Made by a program: the position numbers and the translations under genes
Shown: positions 16,978 through 26,407 of the stretch, piece by piece
Position numbering within the stretch: the first letter of the stretch is position 1
Layout: each line of letters starts with the position of its first letter
Notes under the pieces: model-generated
What the model saw: only the letters and a program-made list of their open reading frames with translations
Databases searched by the model: none
What the model was told of the DNA's origin: nothing
Source of the DNA: Candidatus Poribacteria bacterium
Lineage (GTDB): Bacteria > Poribacteria > WGA-4E > PCPOR2b
Length of the DNA stretch: 64,000 bases
Direction of reading: 5' to 3'
Assembly: GCA_028819845.1 (NCBI GenBank)
Contig: JAPPKS010000029.1
Span: 13,332 to 77,331 of the forward strand

Positions 16978-18147
16978 ATGAAGTCGGAATCCGTAAGGGT
17001 TGGCATAGTCGGGATGGGAAATGCGTCAAATTCCCATCTCCAAGGGTATATCAGTCATCCTCAAGCTGAAGTCATCGCTGTCTGCGATTTGGACGCGGTG
17101 AGAGCGGTGCAAATCGCATCACAACACCGCATTGGGAAGATATTTACGTCATTTTCAGAGATGCTCGAAAGCGCCCCAATCAACAGTGTTGATATCGCAA
17201 CCCCGACTTTTCTCCACGCTTCCATGACACGGCAAGCTTGCGCCGCCGGTATGCATGTTCACTGCGAAAAACCGTTCTGCCGCAGCGTGATGGAAGGGAC
17301 GGAAGCCTGCGAAGCGGCGCACCGAAGCGGGGTAAAGCTGGTTGTGGGCGAAACGTATGTCTTTATTACATCACACATGAAAGCACGCGAGTTAGTTGAG
17401 GCTGGCGAAATCGGGCGCCCTTTGCAGGTGCGCCAGCGTCACGGCGCTTGGTTGAAGCGGAAAACGCTTGCTGAGCACTTAGATTCCGAGGAACGCCACT
17501 GGCGGGCGGACGGAGAAAAATCCGGCGGCGGCGACTATCCGTGGATTTTCGATCATGCGGTACATTTCTTTGCGGCGGCTGAGTACCTGATGTTGGACCG
17601 CAAAATTTCCGAAGTCCATTCAGTTACGGGCACCTGCCGTGTCGACGCGAAACATCGCCAAGGCCCATATTCAAACTTGGAAGACGATATCCCCATCATC
17701 ACATGGAAATATGACGATTCCGATTGTCAGGGCGTTTGGATGCGGGCGGAGAGGTTAAACGGAAAATACGACTACATGAGCGGATTCAGCACGACGATAA
17801 TCGGTGAGACAGGCATGATTGAGGTTTTGGGAGAAGGCGGCCGCAACCTCATTTGGGATGGACAGCAGCAGCATCTTGTGCTCCACCGCGATGGTAGAGA
17901 GACACGCTGTTTTCGCTTTGACGAAGGCGGAGACGATGTGTGGAATTCGGAAATCTGCTATTACAGCCGCGGGCATATCAATCAGGTGCATCACTTCGTT
18001 GACTGCGTCGTGCAGGACCGAGAGCCGCGATTTACGGGAGAAGACGGGGTGCATTCAGTGCGGTGCACGTTAGCAACGATTAGATCGGCTCGTGAAGGAC
18101 GCCCTATTCGCGTGGACGAGATTGGACCGGAATACACGGCGTATTAA
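16978..18147 (+). CDS. Gfo/Idh/MocA family oxidoreductase
   Basis: 389 residues from the ATG at 16978 (AGGAG six bases upstream); a GTG directly before is less likely. The N-terminal NAD(P)-binding domain begins RVGIVGMGNASNSHLQGY. The EKP motif is HCEKPFCRSV at about 96-105, and the catalytic-site region has WIFDHAVHFF near 180. The beta-sheet C-terminal domain is complete. Substrate unknown; such proteins act on sugars or inositols. It is 70 bp after the flavoprotein gene and may share its transcript, although the functions do not obviously connect. It is only distantly like the one at 10415-11530. Confidence 0.9.
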   Translation: MKSESVRVGIVGMGNASNSHLQGYISHPQAEVIAVCDLDAVRAVQIASQHRIGKIFTSFSEMLESAPINSVDIATPTFLHASMTRQACAAGMHVHCEKPFCRSVMEGTEACEAAHRSGVKLVVGETYVFITSHMKARELVEAGEIGRPLQVRQRHGAWLKRKTLAEHLDSEERHWRADGEKSGGGDYPWIFDHAVHFFAAAEYLMLDRKISEVHSVTGTCRVDAKHRQGPYSNLEDDIPIITWKYDDSDCQGVWMRAERLNGKYDYMSGFSTTIIGETGMIEVLGEGGRNLIWDGQQQHLVLHRDGRETRCFRFDEGGDDVWNSEICYYSRGHINQVHHFVDCVVQDREPRFTGEDGVHSVRCTLATIRSAREGRPIRVDEIGPEYTAY

Positions 18148-18239
18148 GATGTGTGCCATGCGCGCAAATGAACAGCCGCCGCTGGTTTTAGCGCCTAGTT
18201 CTGATGGTCGGTCTTTCGAAAATCTATCTTGTGGTTTCT

Positions 18240-20228
18240 TCAGTCAGCCATGTTCGGTAAATCGCCCGCGATGCTTGAAATGATATTTCGCTTTTGGACG
18301 TTAATCGATTTCCAAAATTGTCTGCCGTAGACCTTGGTGTTTATGCGGGGATCAAGGACGACGAAAATCCCCGTGTCAGTTTTCGTTCGGATTAACCGGC
18401 CAAACCCCTGCTTGAATCGGATAATGGCTTCAGGCAAACTTAACTCCGAAAAGGGATTGCCGCCCATTGCTTCTATCCGATTGTGTTTCGCTTCGACTAA
18501 GGGGTGTGTAGGGACTTCAAAGGGTAACTTAACGATTATCACACAACTCAATGATTCTCCTTGCACATCAACACCCTCCCAAAAACTGGATGTTCCGAAC
18601 AGAACAGAATTTAAGTTTTGCTTAAACTCCGTTAACATAGCACTACGTGAAATCCCCTCACTTTGTTTAATTACGGCGATTCCAAGCTGCTCCATGTAGG
18701 GCTGCACTTCCTGATAAACCTCCTCCATCATACGGTAGCTAGTAAATAGGACGAAGGCTTTGCCATGTGTGAGTTTGAGATAGCCCCCAATTTTCGATGC
18801 AGCGGCTTCCGTAAAATCGGGGGAATTAGGGTTTGGCATGTCAGTAGGACAATAATACTTGACTTGCTGTTGATATTTGAATGGTGTGCCAACAAGTAGA
18901 GACCGGCCTTGCGTAAGCCCCAACCGTTTCCGGTAGTGGTCGAAATTCTGGTTGGTTGAAAGCGTGGCGCTTGTCATGATGACGCATTTCTTTTTTTCGA
19001 ATAGAATTTCTTTCAGTGTATCGCCGACGTTTAAAGGGTTTGCATGGAGCACGTTGCGAGAATGGTTTCCTTCTATCCAGTACACATGATCGCGGCGGCT
19101 ATGGTCAAGCATCAACTCGAAATCGGAACGGATATCATCGCATCTATTTTTATGTGCAGAAATTTCTTGTTTGTCGTCTTCACTATCTGCAGCGTCGCTT
19201 AACGCTTTCAAGTGAGAACCTATTTTGGATAGCGGTTCGCTCAATAGGTTTTCCACAAAATTAGTGGATTCGACCAAGCGCGTCGGCGAACCGCCAGTGA
19301 ACTGCCTAATAGCCGCAAATTGACTATCGCACGCTCTCCATGTATCGTCTACAAGTTCAGTCGGCGAATTTTTCCGAACAAAGAGTCCCTTGTTACGATT
19401 AGCGTTGTAAAGCGAATTTAGGAATCTTTCCACTCGGGTGTTGCTTAACTCTATCCCAAACTGTTTGGTTACCACCGTCTCAACGTGATGCGCCTCGTCA
19501 AGGATAAGGTAATTGTAGTTGGGCAGTATACCTTTTCCGCCCTTCATTTTGATCTCCAAATCTGTAAAAAGGAGATGGTGATTGGTAATAATGAGGTCAG
19601 CTTGAGCCGCTAGCTTCCTCATCTTGAAATAGAAGCAGCTCGAGTAAGTCGGACATTCTTTCCCTAGGCAATCATGTCTGTCCGAAGTAATCTCAAGCCA
19701 GATTGATGGTGACGGTTGGTGTTCAATCGATGCTTTATTCCCGTCAGAAGTTTGGGAAGCCCATTCCTTAATTCGGCCTAATTCGTTAACGTCTGATTCT
19801 CGATCGAAAATTCCCCGCCCTTTTTCCATATGACGACGGAATCGACGGATTGATAGGTAATTGCTGCGGCCTTCCGCCAGCGCGACTTTGAAGTCCTCGC
19901 CAATCACCTTTTTGAGAAACGGTATATCCTTGTAAATGAGCTGTTCCTGCAAGTTAATCGTATTAGTCGAGATTATTACCTTTTCGTCAGCGGCTAAAGC
20001 GTGTACTATTGCAGGTACAAGGTAGGCGAAACTCTTTCCGACACCCGTTCCGGCTTCAACGATAAGATGCTCCTCTTGAGATAATGCGCGAACAACCGCT
20101 TCCGCCATCGTAAGTTGCTGGGGTCGATGTTCATAGTCTGTTAGATGATTTGCAATCGATCCGCCGGGACCGAGAATTTTTTTCACCTTCGCTGCTGCAT
20201 CGGTCATTTTCATCGCCGTATTTGCCAT
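18240..20228 (-). CDS. dinG: DinG-family ATP-dependent DNA helicase
   Basis: 662-residue superfamily 2, XPD-like helicase that unwinds DNA 5' to 3'. Walker A is VEAGTGVGKSFAY (57-69), motif II is LILDEAHHVET (DEAH at 244-247), and the late motifs are LFGTSSFWEGVDVQG and QGFGRLIRTKTDTG. The iron-sulfur region has C187, C192 and C198 (HDCLGKECPTYSSC), but the upstream ligand expected in the GRSNYLC motif is Ser126 (GRSNYLSIRR). The [4Fe-4S] cluster may therefore be altered or absent. ATG start without a strong ribosome binding site; ATGs at codons 6 and 8 are alternatives. Confidence 0.92.
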   Translation of the reverse strand: MANTAMKMTDAAAKVKKILGPGGSIANHLTDYEHRPQQLTMAEAVVRALSQEEHLIVEAGTGVGKSFAYLVPAIVHALAADEKVIISTNTINLQEQLIYKDIPFLKKVIGEDFKVALAEGRSNYLSIRRFRRHMEKGRGIFDRESDVNELGRIKEWASQTSDGNKASIEHQPSPSIWLEITSDRHDCLGKECPTYSSCFYFKMRKLAAQADLIITNHHLLFTDLEIKMKGGKGILPNYNYLILDEAHHVETVVTKQFGIELSNTRVERFLNSLYNANRNKGLFVRKNSPTELVDDTWRACDSQFAAIRQFTGGSPTRLVESTNFVENLLSEPLSKIGSHLKALSDAADSEDDKQEISAHKNRCDDIRSDFELMLDHSRRDHVYWIEGNHSRNVLHANPLNVGDTLKEILFEKKKCVIMTSATLSTNQNFDHYRKRLGLTQGRSLLVGTPFKYQQQVKYYCPTDMPNPNSPDFTEAAASKIGGYLKLTHGKAFVLFTSYRMMEEVYQEVQPYMEQLGIAVIKQSEGISRSAMLTEFKQNLNSVLFGTSSFWEGVDVQGESLSCVIIVKLPFEVPTHPLVEAKHNRIEAMGGNPFSELSLPEAIIRFKQGFGRLIRTKTDTGIFVVLDPRINTKVYGRQFWKSINVQKRNIISSIAGDLPNMAD

Positions 20229-21186
20229 GGTAGAGGTTTTCGTTTCGCCTCAAGGGCAAGAATCAATTCGGAACGGCGTCATTCGCCGTACAATGCCTAA
20301 ACACCTCACGAGGTATATTTCTAAATACATTAGGTGTTGAAGTGCAGCCGCGTTGCGCAGCCCTTATACCTATATGGACAAGTATGACCGTCTAAACATT
20401 GGGGGTAAGTTCAAGTTTCGGTGTCTGAACTGTGATTTTTGTGATGGAATGACGGGCTATGATTAATAAGGCGCGTAATCATTCAGCGTTGACAAGTTCT
20501 TGTAGGTTTGGTAGAGCGGATTTGATGAATCGCGTGAATTATTGGGCATGAGGTTGGTTGGTTGATAGAGTTTAAGATTTGATTGTGCTCAGCCAAACCC
20601 AACGATTATTCTATACAAATAAACACTTATTATATTACAAGTAAAAACGTTAAATGTCAACTTTTAATTCAAGAGTTGGGGTTGTAAAACAGTGTCAGTT
20701 GGAACAAGCTGCGGAGCGCGTTGCGCGCGGCGTACGGATTGGTGGAATATTTTAGGAGGGAATTCCGATTCTCGACAGTAGGTTTGGTTGCCTTAATTGT
20801 GAATTTTGCGATTGAATGATGGACTATGATTAATAATGCGGCTTGTCATCCGGCGTTGACAAGCTCTTGTCGTTTGGGTTGAGCGATCAACGGAAAATTT
20901 GCCGCGATTCAGAAACCACCCGTAAAGGAGGTTCAATTTTTTGGGTCGAGTTAAGCGGCGTTGAATGAAAAAAGAATTTCGCTGACTTTCACAGAACGAT
21001 GAGAAAAAATCAACAGCCAATCAAGCTCCGAATCCTTAGTTTTGCTCACTTGACTTCGCATTGGGAGGATTCTATTTTACTGAGGGTTTTAGGGAATGTC
21101 AAGGGAAAGTGCCGGCAAATAATCCTTGATTTCCGCGTGGTTGCTAGTTACAATAAGGTCAAAATTACAGTTGAAAGGTGTTGTGT
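20229..21186. repeat. Long intergenic region with a diverged direct repeat
   Basis: About 950 bp between divergent genes with no credible coding sequence. A segment of about 85-100 bp at 20433-20520 (core GGGCTATGATTAATAAGGCG, then GCGTTGACAAGTTCTTGTAGG) recurs at 20800-20885 with substitutions, about 364 bp apart, in the same orientation. A TTATATTACAAG AT-rich stretch lies at 20620-20660. Small open frames in both strands here look accidental. Confidence 0.6.
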
Positions 21187-23604
21187 ATGAGACAAGCGGT
21201 TTACGACTCGATTGTTGAGCGGCAAGGCAACTTGGTCGTGATGAAAAGTAAGTTATTTCAGATTAGATATGACCTTTCAAAAGGCACTTGGGACTATTTG
21301 AATCAGGCAGGACAAGCTGTCATTCGGAACGCGTATACTAAGGTAATCCTAGAAGACGGCACAGTTTTTACCACGCTAGATGCAGAATCCCGCGACTTCG
21401 TAACCCACCCCATTGCTGAAGACGACTTCGGCATTTACCATCCAATATCGTTTTCCCATCAACCCGAAAACCGAGATGTTCGAACTCATGTTTACTTGAA
21501 CTGCTATAATAGGAAACCTTTTATTGTATTACATGCCGAAGTTGAAAATTTGAGCGGCAAGCTGATTGCGATTAACCGAATCATGGTCATCGGCGTCTCC
21601 TCGCCCGGGGACAAAGCACACAACGGCGCGGCAGGCGGTGTCTACTTGGGAGGAGATCCATCCGGTTATTGTCTCTTCTTAGATACGAAAAGGACGTCGG
21701 AGCAATCGCTCAAAACCGTTCATGACGGTTTTAGTATCAACAACCAGCAATCCGCCGAGCTATTCTATAACGGCGCATTGTATGACACAGACAGCAAACA
21801 ATCGCTCGTTTTCGGGTTTCTACATTCCCAAAAATGGAGTTCTGCGGTGCAGGTTGAATATAATTCACAAACGCAGCCGAATAGAGGAGAAAATCGGGGT
21901 ATTAATCTCTGGTCTCTGTACCACACATGCGAAAGTTTTGCTTGTTCACAGGGTGAAGTAATAAAGTCGGAACCCGCCTACCTCAATTTTTCGAGCGAAG
22001 TTACCGAATCGTATCGACTCTATGTTCAGATGCTTGCCAAACGTATGAACGCCAAGAAACTCGATCGAGTTTATTCGGGTTGGAGTGTGAATGCCGACGG
22101 CAATAATCCGTCAATTACTGCGAAGCGGATAAGCGAGCAGGTCAATCAGCTCACGCAGAACGAATTGTTCTATCCGCCGTCGGAAGGCGGAATGGAGTAT
22201 ATCTTAATCGAAGACGGATGGCAGCAAACAGTCGGCAATCTGAACCCAAACTCTCACAACTTTCCCAATGGGATGAAGCCGGTGGTTGAACAGATTCATG
22301 CGAAGGGGTTAAAAGCCGGTATCCGGCTGGCGCCATTTAGTGTCAACCTTGATGCAGATTTAATGTCGGCACACCCGGAGTACTTTCTACACAGCAGTCG
22401 AAACAAACCGGCACGGGTAGCCTTGCCCGAATCGGGAACAGAGGTGGCGATGCTTGATGTATCGCATCCGGGTGCACAAACGTACATTCGAACTCGACTT
22501 CAAAAGGTTGTTGATGAGTGGGGATTTGACCTGGTTAAGGTGGATTTATCAGATTATGCCGCAGGACCTTTGTCGGAACCGGACAATTTTATCTGGAAAG
22601 ATAAATCGCTTACTGCTGTAGAACTCTACCGTGTTGGGGTTCAATTTCTCAATCAGGTTTTTGACGAGACTACCCAGCGCGTGGTTCTGGCGGGCGGGGA
22701 TGTATGTAATCCGCTGAGCATCGGCGGATTCCAAGTTTACTCCGTGCTATCGGACTATCGGGGATATATTGGTACAGAACCTTGGAACCATAAAGCCGGG
22801 GTTAAACAGCTTGTCAGCGCTTATGCGGCTAATCTGCCAATGCACGGCATCGCTTGGACCGGCGAGTTTGGCGCGGTAGCTATTGATGAGCCAATCCCAT
22901 TAAATGAAGCACTCGCCACAATTACGGCAGCGGGTTTGAGCGGCGGTATTGTCACTTGGGGTAATGATTTTACAAAGCTTGAACCAGCGCGAGCCGAGTT
23001 GCTCGCAAGGGTGTTTCCGTTGAGCGGCCAGGCGGCGACGCCGGTAGATTTGTATGAAAACAGTCTCCCGCGTATTTGGAATTTGCGGGTAAATGCGTCG
23101 TATGATTCTTGGAATGTCGTTGGAGTGTTCAATTGGAGCGACAATGTGGACGAAATCTATTTTCCTTTAGATTCGCTCGGTTTGGATGGGTCTAAATACT
23201 ATATCATTCATGATTTCTGGGGTCGCGAATATCTGGGCACGGCTCGAGGCAGCGTCACTTTGCTGGATCTGCCGCCTCGGTCGGTCAAGCTGTTGGCGAT
23301 TCGCGCCGAGCAGACATCGCCGCAACTGATCGCCACGGATATCCATTTTACGCAAGGTTTAGTAGAAATTGCGTCGGCTGGTTGGGATGAACGGAGCCAT
23401 AGTTTTTTAGCCGTTTGCAAGCCGCCCAGACATAGTAAAGGGACGATTTTTATTCATGTTCCGGAAGAGTATGTTCCCGTCACGACAGCGTGTTACGGTT
23501 CCGAGTACCACTTTCTTTGGAATAAACCAATGTACACGCTCGAGTTCAGTCCTACATCAGATTTCGTACACGTTAGTGTTCAGTTTGCGAAGGTGTCGGG
23601 ATAG
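21187..23604 (+). CDS. GH36-like alpha-galactosidase / melibiase
   Basis: 805 residues from the ATG (AAAGG upstream); a GTG nine bases earlier is possible. Three parts are visible: an N-terminal beta-supersandwich (1-280), a central (beta/alpha)8 barrel (about 290-610), and a C-terminal beta domain. The barrel has ILIEDGWQQ, AGIRLAPFSV, and WGFDLVKVDLSDYAAG with the probable nucleophile Asp. VLSDYRGYIGTEPW probably holds the acid/base Asp. These fit clan GH-D (GH36/GH27/GH31-like) enzymes that hydrolyse alpha-galactosides. There is no signal peptide, so it acts in the cytoplasm. No sugar transporter is nearby. Confidence 0.82.
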   Translation: MRQAVYDSIVERQGNLVVMKSKLFQIRYDLSKGTWDYLNQAGQAVIRNAYTKVILEDGTVFTTLDAESRDFVTHPIAEDDFGIYHPISFSHQPENRDVRTHVYLNCYNRKPFIVLHAEVENLSGKLIAINRIMVIGVSSPGDKAHNGAAGGVYLGGDPSGYCLFLDTKRTSEQSLKTVHDGFSINNQQSAELFYNGALYDTDSKQSLVFGFLHSQKWSSAVQVEYNSQTQPNRGENRGINLWSLYHTCESFACSQGEVIKSEPAYLNFSSEVTESYRLYVQMLAKRMNAKKLDRVYSGWSVNADGNNPSITAKRISEQVNQLTQNELFYPPSEGGMEYILIEDGWQQTVGNLNPNSHNFPNGMKPVVEQIHAKGLKAGIRLAPFSVNLDADLMSAHPEYFLHSSRNKPARVALPESGTEVAMLDVSHPGAQTYIRTRLQKVVDEWGFDLVKVDLSDYAAGPLSEPDNFIWKDKSLTAVELYRVGVQFLNQVFDETTQRVVLAGGDVCNPLSIGGFQVYSVLSDYRGYIGTEPWNHKAGVKQLVSAYAANLPMHGIAWTGEFGAVAIDEPIPLNEALATITAAGLSGGIVTWGNDFTKLEPARAELLARVFPLSGQAATPVDLYENSLPRIWNLRVNASYDSWNVVGVFNWSDNVDEIYFPLDSLGLDGSKYYIIHDFWGREYLGTARGSVTLLDLPPRSVKLLAIRAEQTSPQLIATDIHFTQGLVEIASAGWDERSHSFLAVCKPPRHSKGTIFIHVPEEYVPVTTACYGSEYHFLWNKPMYTLEFSPTSDFVHVSVQFAKVSG

Positions 23605-23935
23605 GACGGTGATGTGTGATTGGCAATACGAAATTGGCAGGAAAGAGCACGGCAGCGGCACAATGTTTCACCATGAGATTTTGATAATTCGCGGTGACGC
23701 ATAAAATGAAACCCGTGGAACCCAAGACCGCGTTCGGTAATACGGTGTGATTGACAGTCTTGGTAGCTCTATGTCCGAGGGATTTCGTTCACAACTAATT
23801 GAGGAGGGGAGTCACTGGCTGAAGCGATTAATGTAAATCACTTTGAACCATGAAGTCAAGAACCCTCAAAGTCCCCGATGTTTTCAAAGTCATATCTCTT
23901 AGATTGAACCAGAAAAAGAGAAGGAGGAATTTCAA
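23605..23935. other. Intergenic region, no gene seen
   Basis: About 330 bp between the alpha-galactosidase and a small gene. I see no protein-like frame, clear hairpin or member of the dispersed repeats. A purine-rich stretch at 23915-23931 provides the ribosome binding site of the next gene. Confidence 0.4.
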
Positions 23936-24169
23936 ATGATTCGCGCAGAAACACCAGTGGAAAACGCGCTAGATGGGCTTTACGCTCAAATGCAATCGTT
24001 CGAGTCTCTTATGAATGAGCATCAACAAGTAGATTGGCATGGTGTGATTGGAAGTTTGGAGTTTTTCATTAAACATCTGAACGTTTACAATACCTATCAA
24101 AATATACCATTGGATCTTGAAATGTATACCGCCTATGAAAAAAAGGAGTATAAAATTGGAGTGGCTTGA
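23936..24169 (+). CDS. Small hypothetical protein, 77 residues
   Basis: Unknown function. It is a small soluble helical protein with MQSFESLMNEHQQVDWHGVIGSLEFFIKHLNVYN in the middle. The ATG has a strong AAGGAGGA ribosome binding site at 23921-23928, the best evidence that it is translated. Its 3' end overlaps the start of the next small membrane-protein gene, so the two are probably made together. Confidence 0.6.
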   Translation: MIRAETPVENALDGLYAQMQSFESLMNEHQQVDWHGVIGSLEFFIKHLNVYNTYQNIPLDLEMYTAYEKKEYKIGVA

Positions 24170-24419
24170 GGCTATTAGACCATGGATTGTTCCCGTAATC
24201 GCTATTATCGGTATCGTGTTGGCTTTTACCGGCAAACTATATTCGTTATTGTTTGGCCCATTTAAGGCATCAATAAAGGAACTTCGAGGTGACATTGAGA
24301 ATATCCATGCTGAAATTAAAGAATTCCGCACCGAGATTAAATCTGACCATGATAAACCAGAGGCGGCGTTTACGAAGCACCTCATTGAGTTACATGGGCG
24401 TCCTGAAGGAGTAGACTGA
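24156..24419 (+). CDS. Small membrane protein with N-terminal helix and coiled coil
   Basis: 87 residues from a TTG that has AAAAGGAG eight bases upstream; an ATG at 24135 in the same frame is an alternative. Residues 9-31 (PWIVPVIAIIGIVLAFTGKLY) form one membrane helix. Residues 40-65 (KELRGDIENIHAEIKEFRTEIKS) form a coiled coil. The end is HLIELHGRPEGVD. The gene overlaps the previous one by 14 bases. A protein of the same build lies at 30350-30622. Such proteins may act as membrane-anchored partners, but no function is known. Confidence 0.6.
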   Translation: MEWLEAIRPWIVPVIAIIGIVLAFTGKLYSLLFGPFKASIKELRGDIENIHAEIKEFRTEIKSDHDKPEAAFTKHLIELHGRPEGVD

Positions 24420-24448
24420 AAGACAAATTAAGCCGCCGATGCTCTCTG

Positions 24449-24820
24449 TTATCCGCGGACTGCGCCCCAGATTAGGCACATCCAACCAATAATCAAAACA
24501 AGCCCGCCGATAGGCGTAATTGCTCCAAGCCAGCGAATCCCTGTCAAGCTCAGGATTTATAAGCTACCCGAAAAAATGCAGGTGCCGACGACAAATGACC
24601 ATCCCGCAATGTGGATGAGTTGACCGCTCCACTGTGAGATAGCCCATGCCACTGCGAGCAGTCCTATCGCATGGTACATCTGATAACGGACAGCGACCTC
24701 AAAAGTCTCCAGCATTCCGCCCGAGATCCTTTCCTTTAGCGCATGCGCACCGAATGCACCGGCAATGACGCCAACCAACGCAAAACTAGAACCTAGTATG
24801 AAAAAACAGCGTTGCATCAT
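24449..24820 (-). pseudogene. DUF423 (YgdD-like) membrane protein with in-frame stop
   Basis: The frame codes for a small four-helix membrane protein of the DUF423 family: FILGSSFALVGVIAGAFGAHAL, then YQMYHAIGLLAVAW, WSFVVGTCIFSGSL, and after the stop [18 protein letters not shown] with LVLIIGW. Codon 88 is TAA (24557-24559), exactly where family members have Tyr in the GSLY segment. A single base change (TAA for TAT or TAC) would restore a normal 123-residue protein. Either the gene is freshly inactivated, the base is a sequencing error, or the stop is read through. Function of the family is unknown. Confidence 0.85.
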
Positions 24821-24919
24821 TTACCTCGTAGAATTATAGAAAACGATTTTTATTTTCGTGAACCATACTTTGCGCGAAGTGCGATGGGCAAAATTGCTTG
24901 CCCAATTTCGGCCGCGTTT

Positions 24920-26407
24920 TTACGATGTCCAATCGCGGGCGAATTGTACAAGTAACCGCGCTCCGTAACCGGATGCGCCCTTGGGTATATAAGACGATCC
25001 CTCGACGCCCCATGCGGTGCCGGCAATATCAAGGTGAGCCCACGGATAACCACCCGCGAATTTTTTCAAGAAAACCGCGCCGGCAATTGTCCCCGCCGTG
25101 CCGTCGCCGATATTTTGGACATCAGCGACGTTACTTTTTATCCCCTCGTCGTAATCCTCCCACAAAGGCAGTTGCCACACCCGTTCGTGGGTTTTATCGG
25201 CAGCGTGTTTAATCTTCTCGATTAGATTGTCATCCGTTCCCAATAACCCAGCTGCGAAATGCCCCAACGCCGTGACAACAGCTCCGGTGAGCGTCGCAAG
25301 GTCGATTACTGCCTTGGGGTCATACTTGGCGGCATAACCTAGTGCATCTGCCAGCACCAAGCGTCCTTCGGCATCCGTGTTTAGGATTTCAATTGTTTTG
25401 CCAGCGTACGATGTAACAACATCTCCCGGTTTTTGGGCGGTGCCGCTGGGCAAATTTTCAGTGGCGGCAATTAATCCCACGACATGGAGATTCGGTCTAA
25501 GCCTGCCGATTGCCTGCATGGCGCCTAGCACTGCCGCCGCGCCGGACATATCGTGTTTCATTTCGTCCATGCCGCGGCTCGGTTTAAGCGACAACCCGCC
25601 GCTGTCGAAGGTAATCCCTTTACCAACATAGACAACGGAGTCTTGTACATCTCCATCCGGGATATGTTCTAGGATAATGAACCTCGGCTCTTCCTGGCTT
25701 CCTTGAGCCACGCCAACTAATGCACCGAACCCTTTTTCCTTAAGTTCTGCTAGCTCAAGAATCTCGCACTTCAATCCCGTTGTGTCCGCTATGGTTTTGG
25801 CTTTGTCTGCGAGCATCGTGGGCGTCAGATAGTTCGCCGGCTGATTGCTCAGGTCACGTGCAAGTATGGTTCCCTGCGCAATGATTTCGCCAATTTCGAT
25901 AGCCTGCTCGGCGGCAGGCAGGGAATCTTCATCATCCACAATAATCGTGATCGCCTCTAACGCCTTAATCTTGTCTAGGTCTTGCGTCTTGTGCAAGTTG
26001 AATTGGTACAACCCCAACAAGAAGCCTTCAATTATAGCTTGTATAATCCCCTCTGGCGTATCCGGGGGCAATGGAATGGCGAACGTCTTCGCTCCTAAAT
26101 CTCGGATTGACTGCGCTATTTTGGCCGCGGCTTGACGCGCTTTTTCCGGATTGAAATTTTCCGATTTTCCGAGACCGACTAACCCAATACGCGGCGCAGC
26201 GATGGCACCTCTTGTGTAGAGTAGGCTCGTTTGTTTGAGCTCACCCTTAAAGTCGCCGGATTCAAACAACTCACCGATTGCCCCGTCCATTGCAGCATCG
26301 GCAGCCTGCGGCGCTCCGTCTAGCGACGTGCCACCTTCAAAGATTCCGAAGGCGATAGCATCAACCCTTTCTGTTTTAAAATCTCCAACTTTAGCATGTA
26401 TGATCAT
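24920..26407 (-). CDS. pepA: Leucyl (cytosol) aminopeptidase, M17 family
   Basis: Zinc or manganese exopeptidase that removes N-terminal residues from peptides; normally a cytoplasmic hexamer. 495 residues from the ATG at 26407, which has TAGGAGA seven bases upstream; an earlier in-frame start would add 27 residues unlike the family. The catalytic domain has VGKGITFDSGGLSLKP with metal-binding Lys and Asp, MKHDMSGAAAVLGA, and the family signature NTDAEGRLVLADAL with the catalytic Arg. The N-terminal domain (1-170) is the usual divergent one. Confidence 0.96.
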   Translation of the reverse strand: MIIHAKVGDFKTERVDAIAFGIFEGGTSLDGAPQAADAAMDGAIGELFESGDFKGELKQTSLLYTRGAIAAPRIGLVGLGKSENFNPEKARQAAAKIAQSIRDLGAKTFAIPLPPDTPEGIIQAIIEGFLLGLYQFNLHKTQDLDKIKALEAITIIVDDEDSLPAAEQAIEIGEIIAQGTILARDLSNQPANYLTPTMLADKAKTIADTTGLKCEILELAELKEKGFGALVGVAQGSQEEPRFIILEHIPDGDVQDSVVYVGKGITFDSGGLSLKPSRGMDEMKHDMSGAAAVLGAMQAIGRLRPNLHVVGLIAATENLPSGTAQKPGDVVTSYAGKTIEILNTDAEGRLVLADALGYAAKYDPKAVIDLATLTGAVVTALGHFAAGLLGTDDNLIEKIKHAADKTHERVWQLPLWEDYDEGIKSNVADVQNIGDGTAGTIAGAVFLKKFAGGYPWAHLDIAGTAWGVEGSSYIPKGASGYGARLLVQFARDWTS

